Shown here piece by piece: positions 17,068 through 25,389 of a stretch of DNA of 41,048 bases. A program made the position numbers and the translations under genes. The stretch is taken from NCBI GenBank assembly GCA_964498125.1, contig CAZCGE010000053.1:1-41048 (forward strand). The letters run 5' to 3'. Source of the stretch: CAMDBL01 sp964498125 (GTDB lineage Bacteria > Pseudomonadota > Alphaproteobacteria > Rhizobiales > Hyphomicrobiaceae). Each line of letters starts with the position of its first letter. Position 1 is the stretch's first letter. The notes under the pieces were generated by a model. It searched no databases, was not told the DNA's origin, and saw only the letters and a program-made list of their open reading frames with translations.

Positions 17068-19326
17068 ATGCCCACCTCCGACTATCGCCCCGACCTGATG
17101 GGGTCCGCCACGCTGGAGCCTTCGGGCGCGTTCGAGGCGGGCTCGATGCACAGCTTCACGCTGACCTACACCTGCGGGCGCTTCGGCATCGACGACACCG
17201 GCTCGATCAAGATCGGTTTTCGCTTCGCCACCGATTTTGGTCCGGTGCAATTCACCGACCGACAAGCGCCGGGCTACACGACGGTCGAGGCGTCCAATGG
17301 CGCGACGCTGGAAGCCAAGTGGGAGTTCAAGCGCAACATCCGGCCCTGGAGCCGCTCGCTCTACATCGGCGTGGTCAAGGACTTCCTGGCGCCCGGCGAC
17401 ACCATCACCATTCGCTTCGGCGACCGGCGCCACGGCTCGCCCGGCATCCGTGTGCAGACCTACTGCGAGAGCCGGTTCGAATTCCACGTGCTGGCCGATC
17501 CGATCGCCACCTACGACTACGTGGCGCTGCCGGTGAGCCCGAGGATCGGCATCGTGCCGGGGCCAGGCGTCACCTGGTTCGCCATCCTGCCGACGCTGGT
17601 GCGGGCCGGCGAGCCGTTTCGCCTGGCGCTGAAGATCGACGACAAATGGGGCAATCCGTCCGATCAGGTCGCGCGGACTGTGCGGCTGGTCGCCGAGGGT
17701 GCGATACATGGGCTGCCTCAAAACGTGCGCCTGTCGCGTGGAACATTCGGCGCCGTCATCGACGGATTGCGCTGCCGCGAACCCGGTGATGTCTCGATCC
17801 GCGTGCTCGGCGAGGACGGCTTTGAGCTGTGCCAGTCGAACCCGCTGCGCATCGCGCCGGCCGACACGCGCCTCGTGCATTACTGGGGAGACACGCACGG
17901 CCAATCCGACGAGACGCTCGGCACCAACACGGCGCGGGAGTATTTCGAATTCGGCCGCGACAAGGCGCACGTCGACGTCATGGGGCACCAGGGCAACGAC
18001 TTCCAGATCACCGGCGCATTCTGGCTTGAGCTGAACGAATTGAGCCGCACGTTCGACACGCCTGGCCGTTTCGTCTGCATTCCCGGCTACGAATGGTCGG
18101 CCAACACTGCGGTTGGCGGCGACCGCAACGTGCATTTCATGCGCGAGGGCGAAACCATCCACCGCTCCTCGCATGCGCAGATCACTGACGCCACCGACAT
18201 GGTCGATGAGAAGAGCGATGCGCACGATGCCCGCGAGCTGTTCGAAAAGCTCGAGGGCCGCGACTGCGTCGTCGTCGCCCATGTCGGCGGGCGCTATGCC
18301 GACATCACCTTCGCCCACGACGGCCGGCTGGAGCACGCCGTCGAGGTGCACTCGGCCTGGGGCACCTTTGAGTGGATCCTCCGCGACGCCTTCGAGAAGA
18401 ATTACCGCGTCGGCATCGTCGCCAACTCCGACGGACACAAGGGCCGGCCCGGCGCCTGTTATCCCGGGGCTTCCTTCTTCGGCAGCCAAGGCGGGCTCAC
18501 CTGCTTCCTGGCCGAGCGGCTCGACCGCGCCGCCATCTTCGAGTGCATGCGCCGCCGCCGGCACTACGCCACCACTGGCAACCGCGCCATCCTGACCACG
18601 TCGGTGGTGACCGCGACACCAGCCGAGTTGTTCCACACCGATCCCGCCCTCGGGCCGGCGGGCTCGGAGCCCGCGCAGCAGCTGATGATGGGCGACATCG
18701 CCCGCGTCGCCGACAGCGAGGTGGAGTTCGTCGTGGAGGTGGTCGCTTCCGCGCCGATCGAGACCATCGACATCTGGGATGGCCTCGAGCTGCTGGAGAC
18801 GGTTCGGCCGTATGCCGCCGCTGATCTGGGTACGCGCGTCCGCCTCGTCTACGAAGGCGCCGAAGTTCGCGGCCGCGCCCGCACCACCATCTGGGACGGC
18901 ACTCTGACGATCACCGGAAACCGCATCCTGCGCACCGCCGTGATCAATTCCTGGAACCTCGACCGCGGCATTCAGGGCCAGGATGACGGCTCCATTGTCT
19001 GGAAGGCCGTCACCACTGGAAATTATGGCGCCATCGACCTCTGGTTAGAGCAGCCGGCAACCGGCCGCCTCGCCTTCAACACCAAGCCCATCTCCGGCGA
19101 AGTCGACATCGCCGCGCTCGGCATCGAACCAACCGTGTTCGACGCCGGCGGTCTCGAGCGCCGCGTCATACTGCAGCGCCTGCCCGAGCGCATGACCGAG
19201 CAGCGCCTGCTGGTGCGGCGCAAGGTGCCTGTCCGCGCCAGCGGCGACACGCGGCTGTTCGTGCGTGTGCAGCAGGAGGACGGGCACCGCATCTGGTCGA
19301 GCCCGATCTATCTGTTTCGCGCCTGA
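17068..19326 (+). CDS. DUF3604-type PHP-domain metallohydrolase-like protein
   Basis: A 752-residue protein. Residues 1-270 are beta-rich and carry no known catalytic motif. A PHP-like metal-dependent domain follows: YWGDTHGQSDETLG near 273, DVMGHQGNDFQITG, CIPGYEWS, VVAHVGGRYAD and NSDGHKGRPG. The repeated His/Asp residues fit a multinuclear metal centre, as in DUF3604 proteins, which have no established reaction. The C-terminal ~200 residues are again beta-rich. No signal peptide is evident. The start at 17068 is the first ATG after the REP-like element; no ribosome site is obvious. The DUF3604 assignment is by motif recognition. Confidence 0.75.
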   Translation: MPTSDYRPDLMGSATLEPSGAFEAGSMHSFTLTYTCGRFGIDDTGSIKIGFRFATDFGPVQFTDRQAPGYTTVEASNGATLEAKWEFKRNIRPWSRSLYIGVVKDFLAPGDTITIRFGDRRHGSPGIRVQTYCESRFEFHVLADPIATYDYVALPVSPRIGIVPGPGVTWFAILPTLVRAGEPFRLALKIDDKWGNPSDQVARTVRLVAEGAIHGLPQNVRLSRGTFGAVIDGLRCREPGDVSIRVLGEDGFELCQSNPLRIAPADTRLVHYWGDTHGQSDETLGTNTAREYFEFGRDKAHVDVMGHQGNDFQITGAFWLELNELSRTFDTPGRFVCIPGYEWSANTAVGGDRNVHFMREGETIHRSSHAQITDATDMVDEKSDAHDARELFEKLEGRDCVVVAHVGGRYADITFAHDGRLEHAVEVHSAWGTFEWILRDAFEKNYRVGIVANSDGHKGRPGACYPGASFFGSQGGLTCFLAERLDRAAIFECMRRRRHYATTGNRAILTTSVVTATPAELFHTDPALGPAGSEPAQQLMMGDIARVADSEVEFVVEVVASAPIETIDIWDGLELLETVRPYAAADLGTRVRLVYEGAEVRGRARTTIWDGTLTITGNRILRTAVINSWNLDRGIQGQDDGSIVWKAVTTGNYGAIDLWLEQPATGRLAFNTKPISGEVDIAALGIEPTVFDAGGLERRVILQRLPERMTEQRLLVRRKVPVRASGDTRLFVRVQQEDGHRIWSSPIYLFRA

Positions 19327-19429
19327 ACCCGCCTGCTTCGCCTGCTCGACAGAGTCGCCGCAATAAGCAAGAGTACCGGACACGACCGCTGAGCCATCGG
19401 TCCCAACACAACACCGGGAGGATGCAACG

Positions 19430-20428
19430 ATGCGAAGAGATACCATTGTCGCGGCATTGGCGCTCGCCATCTCGACCGTCGCGACGAGCGCTGTTTGGGC
19501 GCAGGGCGCCTATCCATCGAAACCCATCACGGTGATCGTGCCCTTCGCCGCCGGCGGACCGACCGACGTCGTTGCACGCCTCCTCGGCGATCATATGGGG
19601 CGCACGCTGGGCCAGACGCTGGTCGTCGAGAACATCGGCGGCGCCGGTGGCTCCACCGGCATGACGCGCGTCGCCGATGCGGCGCCCGACGGCTATGTTA
19701 TTGGCGTCGGCAACATGGGCACGCAGTCGGCGGCGCCGGCGCTCTACCCGAACCTCAAATACGATCCAGCCAAGAGCTTTGCCCAGGTCAGCATCCTCAA
19801 CTACACGCCGCAGGCGATCGTTGCCAAGACCGCGACCGAGGCCAAGGATCTCAAGTCTTTCCTCGCATATCTGAAGGCCAACAGCGAGAAACTCAGTTAC
19901 GGCCACGCCGGCGTCGGCTCGATTTCGCACGTCTCCGGCTCGGTCTTCAACGCGCAGTTCGGCCTGAAACCAGGCCTCGTCGCCTATCGCGGCACCGCGC
20001 CCGCCCTCAACGACCTGGTCGGCGGCCAGATCGACTACATGGTCGACCAGTCGCTCAACGTCATCCCGCAGATCAAGGCCGGCACCATCAAGGTCTACGC
20101 CATCGCCGCGCCCGAGCGCCTCGAGGCGCTGCCGGACGTGCCCACCACCAAGGAGCTGGGCGTCGACTTCATCTTCAGCGCCTGGAATGCCATGGTGGCG
20201 CCGAAAGACACGCCGATAGCCATCGTCGACAAACTGGCCGACGCGGTCGGCAGGGCGCTCGACGACCCGGGCCTGAAAAAGCGCTTCGTCGAGCTCGGCA
20301 GCACCGGGCCAGCGCCCGCCGATCGCGGCCCGGCCGCGCTGCAGAAGCTGGTCGAGAGCGAGGTTGCCCGCATCACGCCGGTGCTCAAGGCAGTGATGGC
20401 GGCGGCGGCGGAGAAAGAGAAAAAATAG
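19430..20428 (+). CDS. Bug/TctC-family tripartite tricarboxylate transporter receptor
   Basis: A 332-residue periplasmic solute receptor. The signal peptide is residues 1-25 (cut at AVWA-QG). The mature start YPSKPITVIVPFAAGGPTDVVARL and VVENIGGAGGSTGMTRVA are classic Bug-family sequences that bind the carboxylate of the ligand; YRGTAPALNDLVGGQIDYM is also typical. The ligand is an organic acid or related compound, not predictable here. The membrane subunits TctA and TctB are not in the window. GGGAGG lies 9 bases before the ATG. Its position just ahead of aconitase X suggests it imports that pathway's substrate (inference). Confidence 0.93.
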   Translation: MRRDTIVAALALAISTVATSAVWAQGAYPSKPITVIVPFAAGGPTDVVARLLGDHMGRTLGQTLVVENIGGAGGSTGMTRVADAAPDGYVIGVGNMGTQSAAPALYPNLKYDPAKSFAQVSILNYTPQAIVAKTATEAKDLKSFLAYLKANSEKLSYGHAGVGSISHVSGSVFNAQFGLKPGLVAYRGTAPALNDLVGGQIDYMVDQSLNVIPQIKAGTIKVYAIAAPERLEALPDVPTTKELGVDFIFSAWNAMVAPKDTPIAIVDKLADAVGRALDDPGLKKRFVELGSTGPAPADRGPAALQKLVESEVARITPVLKAVMAAAAEKEKK

Positions 20429-20433
20429 TCGGA

Positions 20434-20559
20434 AGGTATCTGACATTTTGTCGGACACCTTGGCTCCTCTCACTCTGAAACACGTCGACGCGCCGTCATC
20501 ATGCGCTCATGGCAATGGCAGCCGTCGTGCCATCGGTGTCTGACAAGATGTCAGACACC
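20434..20559. repeat. Two copies of a GGTGTCTGACA/TGTCAGACACC palindrome
   Basis: Copy one spans 20434-20460 (AGGTATCTGACA, then GTCGGACACCT; imperfect). Copy two spans 20535-20559 (GGTGTCTGACA, AGA, TGTCAGACACC; perfect 11-base arms). Both lie in the 148-base gap between the Bug receptor and aconitase X. A half-site GTGTCTGACACC recurs at 23421-23432. They could be regulator-binding sites, but the link with the GTCTGAC/GTCAGAC family elsewhere in the window makes dispersed repeats more likely. Confidence 0.6.
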
Positions 20560-20576
20560 TCTGCGGGAGGTCCATC

Positions 20577-21824
20577 GTGCGTCTCGACGACCAAGAAAAG
20601 GCCATGCTGGCGGGCGCGCATGGCGTCGCCCGGCAATGGGGCATGCGCCACCAGATCGCCGTCGGAGACTTCTTCGATGCCGAGAATTTCGTCCACGTCG
20701 GCCAGGCCCACATCATGGCCGACACCGAAAGCCTCGGCGAGGCAGGCGTCGCCTGGCTCGAAAGTCTCGCCGCGCTGCCCCAGCTCGAGCGGCGCGTGCG
20801 CATTCCGACCATCACCGACCCGCGCGGCCTCGACCTCGCCTCCTACAAGCGACTGAAACAGACCGACGCCATGGCCGATCTCGAAACGCGGGCCTCGCGC
20901 GCCTTCGAAGCGCTCGGCGTGCTGATGACCAACACCTGCATCAACTACCAGACGGTGCTGCCGCCGACGCGCGGCGAGCATCTGGCGATGGGCGATACCG
21001 GCGTCGTCATCTATTCCAACAGCGTGCAGGGCGCGCGCAGCAATTTCGAGGGCGGCCCTTCGGCGCTGGCCGCTGGCCTCACCGGCCGCACGCCGCGCTA
21101 CGGCTACCATCTCGAGCAGCATCGCGCCGGCACCCGCCATTTCGAAGTCCAGAATCAGCCAAAGGATCATGCCGACTGGGGCGCGCTCGGCGGCATCGTC
21201 GGCAAGGCCACCAACAGTTATTGGGAGGTGCCGGTCGTCTCGGGCCTGACGAGCAAGCCGTCATCGGACGACTTGAAACATTTCGGCGCCGCGCTGGCGA
21301 GCTTCGGCTCGGTCGCCATGTTCCACATGCCCGGCATCACGCCGGAGGCGCCGACGCTCGCCGATGCGTTCCACGGCCGCGCGGCGCCGGCGGTAACGCC
21401 GATCACCAGCCAGGACGTCGACGCCTTTTTCGCCGGCTACATGGCGAAGGGCGACAAGGTCGATGTCGTCGTGTTCGCCGCACCGCAACTGTCGCTGATC
21501 GAGATGCAGGCGGTGGCCGGCCTGCTCGGCGGCCGCCGCGTCAACGCCGCCACAACGCTGATCGTCGCCACCTCGCCCGAGATCAAGTTCGCCGCCGATC
21601 GCATGGGTCTGACAGCCACTATCGAGGCCGCCGGCGGCATCGTCGCCTCCGGCATCTGCTTCTACCAGAGCTACGCGCGTGAGATGGCGGAGGCGAACGG
21701 CTGGAGCCGCCTGCTGACCAACTCGGCCAAGCTGGTCAACATCATCGCCGGCTATGGCTACAAGCCGACGCTGGCCAGCATGGCCGCCTGCGTCCACAGC
21801 GCCGTGGCGGGGAGGATCGTGTGA
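20577..21824 (+). CDS. Aconitase X large (catalytic) subunit
   Basis: A 415-residue aconitase X catalytic domain (formerly DUF521). Matching sequences include YQTVLPPTRGEHLAMGDTG, VIYSNSVQGARSNFEGGPSA, ALAAGLTGRTPRYGYH and DVVVFAAPQLSLIEM. Only three cysteines were found, C121 (TNTCINY), C361 (SGICFYQS) and C405 (MAACVHSA), which fits a three-ligand iron-sulfur cluster. Characterised AcnX enzymes dehydrate cis-3-hydroxy-L-proline or phosphomevalonate; neither pathway is evident here. GTG start with GGGAGG upstream. The gene ends TGATG with the small-subunit gene, so they are coupled. Confidence 0.9.
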   Translation: MRLDDQEKAMLAGAHGVARQWGMRHQIAVGDFFDAENFVHVGQAHIMADTESLGEAGVAWLESLAALPQLERRVRIPTITDPRGLDLASYKRLKQTDAMADLETRASRAFEALGVLMTNTCINYQTVLPPTRGEHLAMGDTGVVIYSNSVQGARSNFEGGPSALAAGLTGRTPRYGYHLEQHRAGTRHFEVQNQPKDHADWGALGGIVGKATNSYWEVPVVSGLTSKPSSDDLKHFGAALASFGSVAMFHMPGITPEAPTLADAFHGRAAPAVTPITSQDVDAFFAGYMAKGDKVDVVVFAAPQLSLIEMQAVAGLLGGRRVNAATTLIVATSPEIKFAADRMGLTATIEAAGGIVASGICFYQSYAREMAEANGWSRLLTNSAKLVNIIAGYGYKPTLASMAACVHSAVAGRIV

Positions 21825-22246
21825 TGCCGATCGTCCTCGAATGCCACAAAGGGCTCGGACCGACAGTCAGCGGCACCGCGCTGGTCGCTGCCGACAACTT
21901 CTCCGCCCGCTACGATCTCGACCGCGTCAAGGGCGTGTTCTCGCGTCCCTCGCACAAGCTCTTCGGCCAGAGCTACCTCGACAAGGTGCTGGTGCTGGTC
22001 ACCGCCAAGGGCGGCGTCGCCACCGCCTGGATGCTGAACGAGATGCAGGCGCGCGGCATGGCGCCCAGGGCCATCATCCTCGACCGCGCCAATACCATTC
22101 TCGCCCAGGGCGCCGCCTTCGCCGAGTTGACGCTGGTCGACCGCTTCGCGGCCGGCTGCCCGACCACACTGATCCGCAGTGGCGATAACCTGCTGATCGA
22201 GCCGGACAAGGGCCGCGTCACCATCACCAGCCGGGATGCGGCCTAA
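21824..22246 (+). CDS. Aconitase X small (swivel) subunit
   Basis: A 140-residue swivelling domain (formerly DUF126) that closes over the active site of the large subunit. Characteristic text: KGLGPTVSGTALVA, GVFSRPSHKLFGQSY, LVTAKGGVATAWML and IILDRANTILAQGA. ATG 21824 is preferred because GGAGG lies eight bases upstream and it overlaps the preceding stop as TGATG; a GTG one codon earlier is possible. In other bacteria the two subunits are fused; here they are separate, as in archaea and some bacteria. Confidence 0.9.
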   Translation: MPIVLECHKGLGPTVSGTALVAADNFSARYDLDRVKGVFSRPSHKLFGQSYLDKVLVLVTAKGGVATAWMLNEMQARGMAPRAIILDRANTILAQGAAFAELTLVDRFAAGCPTTLIRSGDNLLIEPDKGRVTITSRDAA

Positions 22247-22300
22247 CTCTCGCGCATGCTATCCTGGCCCGCGCCAACCCCAGCAACCACGGACATCGCC

Positions 22301-23344
22301 ATGGCCACTCTCCCCACACACCTTCTCCCCACCACCGTCGTCGGCAGCTATCCGCAGCCCGACTGGCTGGTCGATCGCGAGATGCTGTCCAAGGTCGTGC
22401 CGCGCATCCGCATGACCGAGATGTGGCGCATTCCCGAGGTCTGGCTCGAGCAGGCGCAGGACGACGCCACGATCCTCGCCATCCGCGACATGGAGCGGGC
22501 CGGCATCGACATCATCACCGACGGCGAGATGCGCCGCGAGAGCTACTCCAACCGTTTCGCCACCGCGCTCGAAGGCATCGACATCAAGAATCCCGGCCAG
22601 GTGATGGCGCGCGGCGGCCGCATGACACCGGTGCCGCGCGTGGTGGGAAAGATCCGACGTGGTCAGCCGGTCGAAGTGCGCGACATGGCCTTCCTGCGCG
22701 CCAACACGTCTCGCCCCGCCAAGATCACGCTGCCGGGGCCCTTCACCATGGGCCAGCAGGCCAAGAACGAGTTCTATAAGGACGAGGAGGAGATGGTGAT
22801 GGACATGGCCGCCGCGGTCAACGCGGAAGCCCATGACCTGGTCGCGGCCGGCGCCGACGTCATCCAGCTCGACGAGCCCTGGGTGCGGCAGAACCCGGAG
22901 GTCGCCAAGCGCTACGCCATCAAGGCCATCAACCGCGCGCTGGAGGGCATCACCGTGCCGACCGTCGTCCACCTCTGCTTCGGTTACGCCGCCGTTGTGC
23001 CGGGCGACACCAAACCGCAGAAATACGCCTTCCTGGCCGAGCTCGCCGGCACCAATGCCTCACAGATCTCCATGGAGGCGGCGCAGCCCAACATCGATCT
23101 CGGCATCCTCAAGGATCTGGCGCCGAAGACCGTCATGCTCGGTGTGCTCAACCTCGGCAGCAACGAGATCGAAAGCCCGGCGCTGGTCGCCGAGCGCATC
23201 CGCCGGGGCTTGAAGTATGTGCCCGCCGACAAGCTGGTCCCGGCGCCCGACTGCGGCATGAAATATCTGTCTCGCGCCGTCGCCTTCGGCAAGCTCAAGG
23301 CCATGGCCGATGGCGCCGCCATCGTGCGCAAGGAATTAGGGTAG
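22301..23344 (+). CDS. MetE C-terminal-like (cobalamin-independent methionine synthase family) protein
   Basis: A 347-residue TIM-barrel protein matching only the catalytic half of MetE, with no N-terminal folate half. The zinc ligands are present in the family order: His224 and Cys226 (VVHLCFGYA), Glu259 (ISMEAAQP) and Cys318 (PAPDCGMKY). TTVVGSYPQPDWL and IITDGEMRRESY are also typical. The methyl or alkyl donor and acceptor are unknown; such stand-alone paralogues often sit in catabolic clusters. It follows the aconitase X small subunit by 54 bases, so co-transcription is likely. An ATG 15 codons upstream is less likely. Its TAG is the first part of a GGGGTCAGAC repeat. Confidence 0.82.
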   Translation: MATLPTHLLPTTVVGSYPQPDWLVDREMLSKVVPRIRMTEMWRIPEVWLEQAQDDATILAIRDMERAGIDIITDGEMRRESYSNRFATALEGIDIKNPGQVMARGGRMTPVPRVVGKIRRGQPVEVRDMAFLRANTSRPAKITLPGPFTMGQQAKNEFYKDEEEMVMDMAAAVNAEAHDLVAAGADVIQLDEPWVRQNPEVAKRYAIKAINRALEGITVPTVVHLCFGYAAVVPGDTKPQKYAFLAELAGTNASQISMEAAQPNIDLGILKDLAPKTVMLGVLNLGSNEIESPALVAERIRRGLKYVPADKLVPAPDCGMKYLSRAVAFGKLKAMADGAAIVRKELG

Positions 23345-23477
23345 GGGTCAGACAACCCTGCGGGTCTGACCCCATTACGAGCACGTCGGTTCGGAAACAG
23401 TTTTCGCCACCGGCTACCCCGTGTCTGACACCAATTTGGCGACAGTGCATGGGGTCAGACCCGCGGGGTCTGACCCC
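23344..23477. repeat. GGGGTCAGACCC-family repeats between convergent genes
   Basis: GGGGTCAGAC at 23344-23353 with GTCTGACCCC at 23364-23373 form one hairpin. GGGGTCAGACCCGCGGGGTC at 23451-23470, running to TGACCCC at 23477, forms a second. GTGTCTGACACC lies between them at 23421-23432. The block fills the gap between the convergent MetE-like and amidohydrolase genes and could act as a bidirectional stop signal. Confidence 0.7.
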
Positions 23478-23483
23478 GCGACC

Positions 23484-24551
23484 TCACAACCCCAGCAGCT
23501 TCTTGGCGGTCAAGCCGCACAGCGCCGCCTTGGTGCTGTCGTCGAAGTCGGCGTTGCAGATGTGGCCGACCGGATCTTCCTCGGCCATGTCGTAGGGGTA
23601 ATCCGTTCCCAGCACGACGTGGTCGGGGCCGAACACTTTGACCAGCGTCTCGAGCTGATGGTTCGAGAACACCACCGAGTCGACCCAGACGTTGCGCTTC
23701 AGGTAGCTGGTCGGCGCGTTCGGCACGACGTTGACGTCGGAGCGGGCGCCCCAGGCGTGATCGATGCGGGCCGAGTAGGCGGACAGGTAGCCGCCGCCGT
23801 GCACCGAGATGATCTTCAGCTTGGGATGGCGCTCCAGGACGCCATCGAAGATCAGGTAATGCAGCGCCATCGTCGTATCGAACGGATTGCCGATGATGTT
23901 GGAGAAGTAGTGCTTGGTCAAGCGCTCACCCCCCGTGAAGCCGTTGGGATGCAACAGCACGATGGCGCCCAGCTCCTCCGCCTTCTTCCAGAACGGCGCG
24001 GTGGAAGGATCGGAGATTTCCTTGCCGTCGATGTTGGTGAGGATCTGCACGCCCTTGAACTTATAATCCTTCATGATGCGCTCGAGTTCCTTGGCGGCGG
24101 CGGCGCCGTCCTGGAGCGGAACGTGGCCGAACGCACAGAAGCGGTCCGGCTTCTTGGCGACGTATTCGGCGACCTCCTCGTTGGCGATGGAGAGTGCCTT
24201 GCTGGCCAGCTCGATCGGCAATTGGAAATAGCAGGTCGGCGGCGGCGGCATGACCAGCTGCATGTCGACGCCCTGGGCGTCCATGTCCTTCAGCCGGATA
24301 TCCTGGTTCATGACCATGTTCGGCGTGCGGTCGGTGTCCTGCTTCTGATTGAGCGCGCGGCTCGCCTCGGTCGAATACTTGAACAGCGGGATCGTCATGG
24401 GATCCAGGTGCGGCTTGGCGAACGCGACGGCCTTCGGCACCGCAATGTGCGAATGCATGTCGATCGTCACGCTCTTGGGGCGAACCTGCTTGCCCGGCTT
24501 GCCGTGCGTGCGCGCCTTGGTCAGCGCATATTTGTTCCAGATGTCGGCCAT
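23484..24551 (-). CDS. Amidohydrolase-2 family protein (ACMSD/resorcylate decarboxylase-like)
   Basis: A 355-residue TIM-barrel metal-dependent hydrolase or decarboxylase. Metal ligands are visible as DMHSHIAVP (HxH), LLHPNG, ISVHGGG and GTDYPYD. The group includes aminocarboxymuconate-semialdehyde decarboxylase and gamma-resorcylate decarboxylase, so a decarboxylation or C-C hydrolysis in aromatic catabolism is plausible, not proven. The start at 24551 has GGAGG about eight bases upstream; the frame stays open for 57 further codons upstream but with no family-like sequence. It converges with the MetE-like gene. Confidence 0.85.
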   Translation of the reverse strand: MADIWNKYALTKARTHGKPGKQVRPKSVTIDMHSHIAVPKAVAFAKPHLDPMTIPLFKYSTEASRALNQKQDTDRTPNMVMNQDIRLKDMDAQGVDMQLVMPPPPTCYFQLPIELASKALSIANEEVAEYVAKKPDRFCAFGHVPLQDGAAAAKELERIMKDYKFKGVQILTNIDGKEISDPSTAPFWKKAEELGAIVLLHPNGFTGGERLTKHYFSNIIGNPFDTTMALHYLIFDGVLERHPKLKIISVHGGGYLSAYSARIDHAWGARSDVNVVPNAPTSYLKRNVWVDSVVFSNHQLETLVKVFGPDHVVLGTDYPYDMAEEDPVGHICNADFDDSTKAALCGLTAKKLLGL

Positions 24552-24822
24552 GGGGATTTCCTCCGGTGGATTCCCTCTCACTTCGGAAAGAGGGCTGGTG
24601 TGAGGGGGCGCGTGGTCGTCAATGGCCAGCTGGAAGGCCCCCTCTTGAAGCCCTCGGCCTCCTTCTCCCGCGGGGAGGAGGATCGTTCCACAACCCCTAT
24701 CGAAACAGGGGCTGCGCGGCAAGGTCTACTGGCGCGGGTCGCCCCTGCCGGGGGCGCAACATTTCGAGGCGGCCTGCGAAAGTGAGAGAGCAGCCGACCT
24801 GACCGACCCGGAAATCGCTGTG
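24552..24822. other. Intergenic region with small hairpins
   Basis: About 271 bases without a credible gene. It holds short inverted repeats: CCCTCT (24573-24578) with AGAGGG (24589-24594), and a CTCCCGCGGGGAG palindrome at about 24665-24677. These look like common alphaproteobacterial GC-rich intergenic elements. The promoter of the amidohydrolase gene should be here; no boxes are assigned. Confidence 0.4.
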
Positions 24823-25302
24823 CTATTCAGGGATATCTGGCTCGACGAGCGATGCGAGCTGTCTCAGAGACTGTTGCCAGCCGAGGTAGCAGGCTTCGAC
24901 AGGGATCACGGCCGGCAAGCCCTCCTGCACGATATTGATTTCGGTCCCGACGGAGACCTTCTTCAACGTGACGATCACGTGGATCACCCCGGGCAGGTTC
25001 GGATCGTCGAAACGATCTGTATAGCGGATGCGCTCGTGGGGCACGAGCTCGAGGTACTCCCCGCCGAACGAGTGGCCCTTGCCGGTCGTGAAGTTCGTGA
25101 ACGACATCCTGAATGTTCCGCCTACCTTGGCGTCCAGGTGATGGACCTTGGCTGTAAAGCCGTGGGGCGGAAGCCATTTTGCCATGGCGTCCGCGTCCAG
25201 GAACGCCCGGTAGACCTTCTCAGGCTTGGCAGCCAATACGCGATGCAAATGGACCGTGTTTGTGGCGACGGTGGCTGATGCTGCTTGCTGCGACTGGCTC
25301 AA
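24823..25302 (-). CDS. SRPBCC/AHSA1 (activator of Hsp90 ATPase-like) domain protein
   Basis: A START-fold protein of about 159 residues with the AHSA1 pattern: HRVLAAKPEKVYRAFLDADA, MAKWLPPHGF, GGTFRMSF and GGEYLELVPHERIRYTDRF, and a C-terminal GWQQSLRQLASLVE helix. Members bind hydrophobic ligands; no function is established for this one. The start is probably TTG at 25302, with GGGAGA about eight bases upstream. A TTG ten codons earlier lies inside the palindromic repeat at 25311-25365 and would add repeat-encoded residues. Confidence 0.8.
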   Translation of the reverse strand: MSQSQQAASATVATNTVHLHRVLAAKPEKVYRAFLDADAMAKWLPPHGFTAKVHHLDAKVGGTFRMSFTNFTTGKGHSFGGEYLELVPHERIRYTDRFDDPNLPGVIHVIVTLKKVSVGTEINIVQEGLPAVIPVEACYLGWQQSLRQLASLVEPDIPE

Positions 25303-25310
25303 GATGATTC

Positions 25311-25365
25311 TCCCTGGAGCATTTTCCGCCAAATTGGCCTCCAGTTTGGCGAAAAATATGCGACA
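25311..25365. repeat. Diverged copy of the 141-235 palindromic repeat
   Basis: GGAGCATTTTCCGCCAAA begins at about 25316 and matches the reverse complement of the repeat at 141-235; the right arm TTTGGCGAAAAATATGCG (25346-25363) folds back on it. The centre differs from the left-hand copies (CCTCCAG in place of ACACCGG). It sits directly upstream of the AHSA1-like gene. Confidence 0.65.
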
Positions 25366-25389
25366 TTACTACCATCGCAGCGATGCAAA

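Noticed and set aside
19166..20473. Long minus-strand frame opposite the Bug receptor
   Set aside because: Shadow of the receptor gene; Arg/Ala/Gly-rich translation with no domain.
20577..22246. Classical TCA-cycle aconitase
   Set aside because: The length, split subunits and cysteine positions fit aconitase X, not AcnA or AcnB.
24552..24722. 57-codon upstream extension of the amidohydrolase
   Set aside because: No similarity to the family and a clear GGAGG site lies before the ATG at 24551.
23421..24785. Long plus-strand frame opposite the amidohydrolase (about 454 codons)
   Set aside because: It begins inside a repeat and runs antisense to an enzyme with intact metal ligands; no recognisable protein sequence.
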